Of a DNA stretch of 24,017 nt, positions 21,152 to 24,017 are shown in pieces (positions within the stretch are counted from its first letter, which is position 1; every line of letters begins with the position of its first letter). The stretch comes from Holophagaceae bacterium UBA1801 (GTDB lineage: Bacteria; Acidobacteriota; Holophagae; Holophagales; Holophagaceae): the NCBI GenBank assembly GCA_002319925.1, contig DCFP01000028.1:928-24944 (forward strand). Direction: 5' to 3'. The translations under genes and the position numbers were made by a program. The notes beneath the pieces were generated by a model. The model did not search any database. It was not told the origin of the DNA and worked only from the letters and a program-made list of their open reading frames with translations.

Positions 21152-21841
21152 ATGAGTGCGCACAGCGATCCATCCTCCTGTGGTACCCGCCAGGCTTTGC
21201 TAGAGGCAGGGCTGTACTGCTTTTCGGAACGGGGTTTCGATGGCACCAGCCTGCGCATGGTGGCCGAACGGGCGGGGAAGAATACCTCGCTCATCGCCCA
21301 TCATTTCGGCAGCAAGGAGGATCTCTACCTAGCCGTATTCAAGGACATGCTGATGGAACGCCGCTCCAGCATGTTCACGGGTCCCATTGTCGGTTTGGAA
21401 GAGCTTCAGGGTGACCCCAACCGCGCGGCCTCATTGCTCCGTGTGCTGGTGATCCGCCTCTTTAAGGATATGTGGACCAAGTTTGGATCCGATGATCCCA
21501 AACCCATGGCCTATTTCCGGCTCTGGCTTTCGGCCATCCGCGCGCCCGTTCCGGAGTTGAGCACGCTCATGCGCGAATGCCTCACGCCGCTGCGGATGCA
21601 GGTGGCCGCATGCATTCAAGCCATCCGTCCGGATCTCCCGGCTTGCGAGATTCCCTTCTGGTGCTCGCTCGTGTATGGGCAATGCGTGGGGAACACCATG
21701 CTCCACAACTTCAACCAGCTCGTGTTCGGTCCGGAATGCTACCCCGAGTCCCTGGACTACCTTGCCGAGCAGATCGCGGACATCACGCTGCGCGCCATCG
21801 GCTGGACGGCAAAGAAATCACCGGCCCAGGAGAAAGCATGA
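21152..21841 (+). CDS. TetR-family repressor, CecR/DUF1956-like
   Basis: 229 residues. The N-terminal helix-turn-helix is standard: RQALLEAGLYCFSERGFDG, TSLRMVAERAGKNTSLIAHH, then FGSKEDLYLAVF. The large C-terminal ligand domain (MERRSSMFTGPIVGL onward) resembles that of CecR/YbiH regulators, which control HlyD-linked efflux systems. ATG 21152 has GGAG at 21141-21144; upstream in-frame starts lie inside the operator palindromes. The stop overlaps the TolC-type gene's start (ATGA), so regulator and pump are one operon. Confidence 0.9.
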   Translation: MSAHSDPSSCGTRQALLEAGLYCFSERGFDGTSLRMVAERAGKNTSLIAHHFGSKEDLYLAVFKDMLMERRSSMFTGPIVGLEELQGDPNRAASLLRVLVIRLFKDMWTKFGSDDPKPMAYFRLWLSAIRAPVPELSTLMRECLTPLRMQVAACIQAIRPDLPACEIPFWCSLVYGQCVGNTMLHNFNQLVFGPECYPESLDYLAEQIADITLRAIGWTAKKSPAQEKA

Positions 21842-23154
21842 ATCCTAGAAAAGCTGCCTTTGTGGCGACCCTGTTGCTGGGAGTTTCGCCATGGCTATCC
21901 GGCGAATCCCTTGAACTGAGCCTGGGCGAAGCCCTGAAGAAGGCCCTTGACAGCAACCCGACCCTGCAGCGCCAGGTATTGGAACAGGTTCGAAGGGATG
22001 CCGAAGTGCAGGAGAGTCGGGGCGCGCTGTTGCCTTCCGTCGAAGCCCATGCATCGGAGGTGAGACATTCCTACAACTACGAGTCCCTGCTGGGCGCGGC
22101 AGTGACGGATAATTCGCCGATCGTCATCGGACCATTCTCCCTGCGCACCTATGGAGCCTCGGCCCAGATGCCGCTGCTGGACTTGAGCCTCTGGCGGCGC
22201 TGGCGCGAAACCAAGTCGACCTCCGAAGCGGCCAAGGCTGAGACGGAACAGATGCGCGAAGAGATCTCCGCGCTGGTGGTGGGACAATACCTGCTGGCCT
22301 TGAGGGCGCAAGCGCAAATGGGCGCGGTGCAGGCCCGCATCGAGCTCGCCAAGGCCCTGGAAGAACTGGCGGTTCACCAGGAGGAGACCGGCGTTGGCAC
22401 GGGGCTCGACACGCTCCGGGCGAAGGTCCGCACGCAAACCGAGGAACAAGCCCTGATCCAGGCTCGCGCGTCGCGGCAGGAAGCATTGAGCGGTCTGGTG
22501 CGCCTGCTGGTTTTGCCAGTCGATAGCGACCTCCACGTCAAAGAACTTCCCCTGCTGGAATCCACTCCAGCCGTGGAGGTTGGTTCCGAACTGCAGAGGG
22601 TCGAAAACACGCGTGCCGATTTCCGAGCCTTGGATGCCCAGATCCATGCGGCCAACGAAAGGGTGGAAGGCGCGCGAGCTCTGAATCTTCCGACCATCCA
22701 GGCCTTTGGCTCCCTTGAACGCACCGGCCTTGTGGATACGAGCCTCCATCGCGTGTTCGAGGTGGGTGTCCAAGTCAGAGTACCCATCTTCGTGGGTGGG
22801 CGGATCCAGGCCCAGACCAGCCAGGCCCAGGCTGTCCGGAACCAAGTGGATGCCTCGCGGCGGGAACTGGAAGCCAAGGTGGGCTTCGAGCTGCGAACGG
22901 CCAAGGAGAGACTGGACGCCGCGCACAACGAGCTGGTGGTAACCGAGGAAGTGCTGCGTTTGGCCAAAGCGGAGCTGGAACAGGCTCGCCATCGTTTCGA
23001 AGCCGGAGTGTCAAACAACATCGAGCTGGTCAACGCCCAGGAAGAACTGGCCAAGGCGGAGGAGGGCCACTTGGATGCCCGCTACCGTCTGGACCAGGCC
23101 GAGGCTGATCTGGCCCACGCCCGGGGCGATCTGCAAACCCGTTACGCCAATTGA
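21838..23154 (+). CDS. TolC-family outer-membrane efflux protein
   Basis: 438 residues. A signal peptide (MNPRKAAFVATLLLGVSPWLSG) precedes LELSLGEALKKALDSNPTL, the usual start of an OEP domain. Two OEP repeats with long coiled-coil helices follow, and the second ends with AGVSNNIELVNAQEELAKAE, the typical late motif. TolC-type trimers form the outer-membrane exit duct of tripartite pumps. It overlaps tetR by four bases and is followed 15 bases later by the adaptor gene. The operon partner in the inner membrane must lie beyond the window. Confidence 0.93.
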   Translation: MNPRKAAFVATLLLGVSPWLSGESLELSLGEALKKALDSNPTLQRQVLEQVRRDAEVQESRGALLPSVEAHASEVRHSYNYESLLGAAVTDNSPIVIGPFSLRTYGASAQMPLLDLSLWRRWRETKSTSEAAKAETEQMREEISALVVGQYLLALRAQAQMGAVQARIELAKALEELAVHQEETGVGTGLDTLRAKVRTQTEEQALIQARASRQEALSGLVRLLVLPVDSDLHVKELPLLESTPAVEVGSELQRVENTRADFRALDAQIHAANERVEGARALNLPTIQAFGSLERTGLVDTSLHRVFEVGVQVRVPIFVGGRIQAQTSQAQAVRNQVDASRRELEAKVGFELRTAKERLDAAHNELVVTEEVLRLAKAELEQARHRFEAGVSNNIELVNAQEELAKAEEGHLDARYRLDQAEADLAHARGDLQTRYAN

Positions 23155-23169
23155 TTCGAGGAACTGGAT

Positions 23170-24017
23170 ATGGAAACCACACCCGAAAAGAAGAAGGATG
23201 TTGAAGGGCTTGGCGTGAAGTCCCGGCTGCGCCTGATCCTGGCCATCGCCGTGCCCGTCGTGTTGCTGGCGGGGATCGGCTTCTGGCTTTTGAACCGGAA
23301 CAAGGTCAGCACGGACGACGCGCAGGTGGATGGCCACATGATTTCCATCGCGGCCAAGGTTCAGGGCACCGTCACTGAATTGCAGGTGAAAGACAATGAG
23401 ATGGTGCATCAAGGGCAAGTCCTGGTGACCCTCGATGACCGTGACTTCCGTGCGGCGCTGGACAGGGCCAAGGCCGATCTCGAGGAAGCCGAGGCGCGTC
23501 TCGCGGCCAGTGGCGCCGATACGCAGGCGGCCCAGGACGCCTACGAATCGGCCCAGGACGCTGAAGTGGCCGTCGCCGAGGCCAATGTCGCAGCCCGGGT
23601 CGCCAATCGCACCAAAGCCAATGCCGACCTGGAACGCATGAAACCCCTGGCACAACGGCACGAGATCAGCGCGCTGACTTTCGATGGCTATCGCACCGCA
23701 GCGGAAGTGGCGGATCAGGAACTGGAGGCAGCCAAGAAGCGCCTGGACGCGGCGCGCAAGGACGTGAAGGTCCGGAAGAGCGGTGCCGTGTCCGCGCAGG
23801 CACGGCAACAGGCCAGTGCTGCGGCCATCGATCGGGCCCACGCCAATATGCAGGCCCTGGAGCTCCAGTTGAGCTATTGCACGATCACCGCGCCCGTCTC
23901 GGGGCTGGTCACGCGCCGCACGGTGGAGCCTGGCAACATCGTGCAGCCAGGCCAGGCGTTGATGATGCTCGTGCCCACCGATGATCTCTGGGTTACGGCC
24001 AATTTCAAGGAGACGCA
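23170..24017 (+). CDS. HlyD/EmrA-type membrane fusion protein, 3' end outside window
   Basis: The first 282 residues are present. A cytoplasmic basic start is followed by one TM anchor (about residues 20-42: LRLILAIAVPVVLLAGIGFW). STDDAQVDGHMISIAAKVQG then begins the lipoyl-like half, with a long helical hairpin (about 75-215) and return strand LSYCTITAPVSGLVTRRTVEPG. The TDDAxVdg and TITAPvsG motifs are those of EmrA-type adaptors, which pair with an MFS pump (EmrB), although an ABC partner is possible. GAGGAA lies seven bases before ATG 23170. The frame is open at the window edge. Confidence 0.93.
   Translation, partial: METTPEKKKDVEGLGVKSRLRLILAIAVPVVLLAGIGFWLLNRNKVSTDDAQVDGHMISIAAKVQGTVTELQVKDNEMVHQGQVLVTLDDRDFRAALDRAKADLEEAEARLAASGADTQAAQDAYESAQDAEVAVAEANVAARVANRTKANADLERMKPLAQRHEISALTFDGYRTAAEVADQELEAAKKRLDAARKDVKVRKSGAVSAQARQQASAAAIDRAHANMQALELQLSYCTITAPVSGLVTRRTVEPGNIVQPGQALMMLVPTDDLWVTANFKET

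Noticed and set aside
21895..22992. 365-codon minus-strand frame opposite the TolC-type gene
   Set aside because: The plus-strand gene has a signal peptide, OEP repeats and a coupled start; the antisense frame is a composition artefact.

Overview
This 24 kb window comes from a high-GC bacterium with a Gram-negative type envelope: it encodes a TolC-type outer-membrane channel, a HlyD/EmrA-type adaptor and a BamE-like lipoprotein. Genes have strong AGGAGG-type ribosome binding sites and tightly packed operons. A soil or subsurface Acidobacteriota (Holophagae/Geothrix type) or Desulfobacterota is my best guess, but nothing in the window proves the taxon. The middle of the window (about 0.7-17.3 kb) reads as an arsenic/metalloid-resistance island.

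Left edge (1-870): the 3' part of a tRNA-Asn(GUU) gene and its terminator, followed by an inverted copy and two more direct copies of the tRNA 3' tail inside a long-form and a short-form repeat. Next is the 5' third of a von Willebrand A gene that breaks off into unrelated sequence, then a gene-tail remnant with its terminator. This looks like a recombination scar at the island border.

Block 1 (965-3403, +): a small AhpD/CMD-like dithiol protein, a ProC-like NAD(P)-binding oxidoreductase, a cysteine-rich DGC-type putative zinc-binding protein, a 63-residue membrane peptide and an ECF sigma factor. Two divergent ICMT/NnrU-type membrane methyltransferase genes follow (3448-4596). The second has an in-frame TAA twelve codons after its apparent original start.

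Block 2 (4691-10653, +), one operon: ArsR, TauE/SafE permease, ArsP-type permease with an N-terminal CCC cluster, CXXC mini-thioredoxin, DUF5714 zinc-ribbon-like protein, lipoate-protein-ligase homologue, single-Cys thioredoxin-like protein, and an AbrB-radical SAM-SPASM fusion. The last four genes overlap or nearly touch. They form the most promising poorly described module in the window.

Block 3 (10665-17306): arsC (-) diverges from a second arsR operon. That operon holds two tandem rhodanese-ArsC fusions (both with a dead rhodanese site, the second also missing a relay cysteine), a full two-domain ArsA with all three metal-binding cysteines, an IscA/HesB-like protein, an ArsD-CMD fusion and an orphan XdhC. 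No ArsB or Acr3 pump gene is present in the window.

Right flank (17334-24017), visibly more GC-rich: a BamE-like lipoprotein (-), a two-TM membrane protein (+), a small basic protein (-), a DUF6051-like alpha/beta hydrolase (-), an ABM-family monooxygenase (+), and a TetR-TolC-HlyD efflux operon preceded by two tandem perfect palindromes. The HlyD gene runs off the window end.
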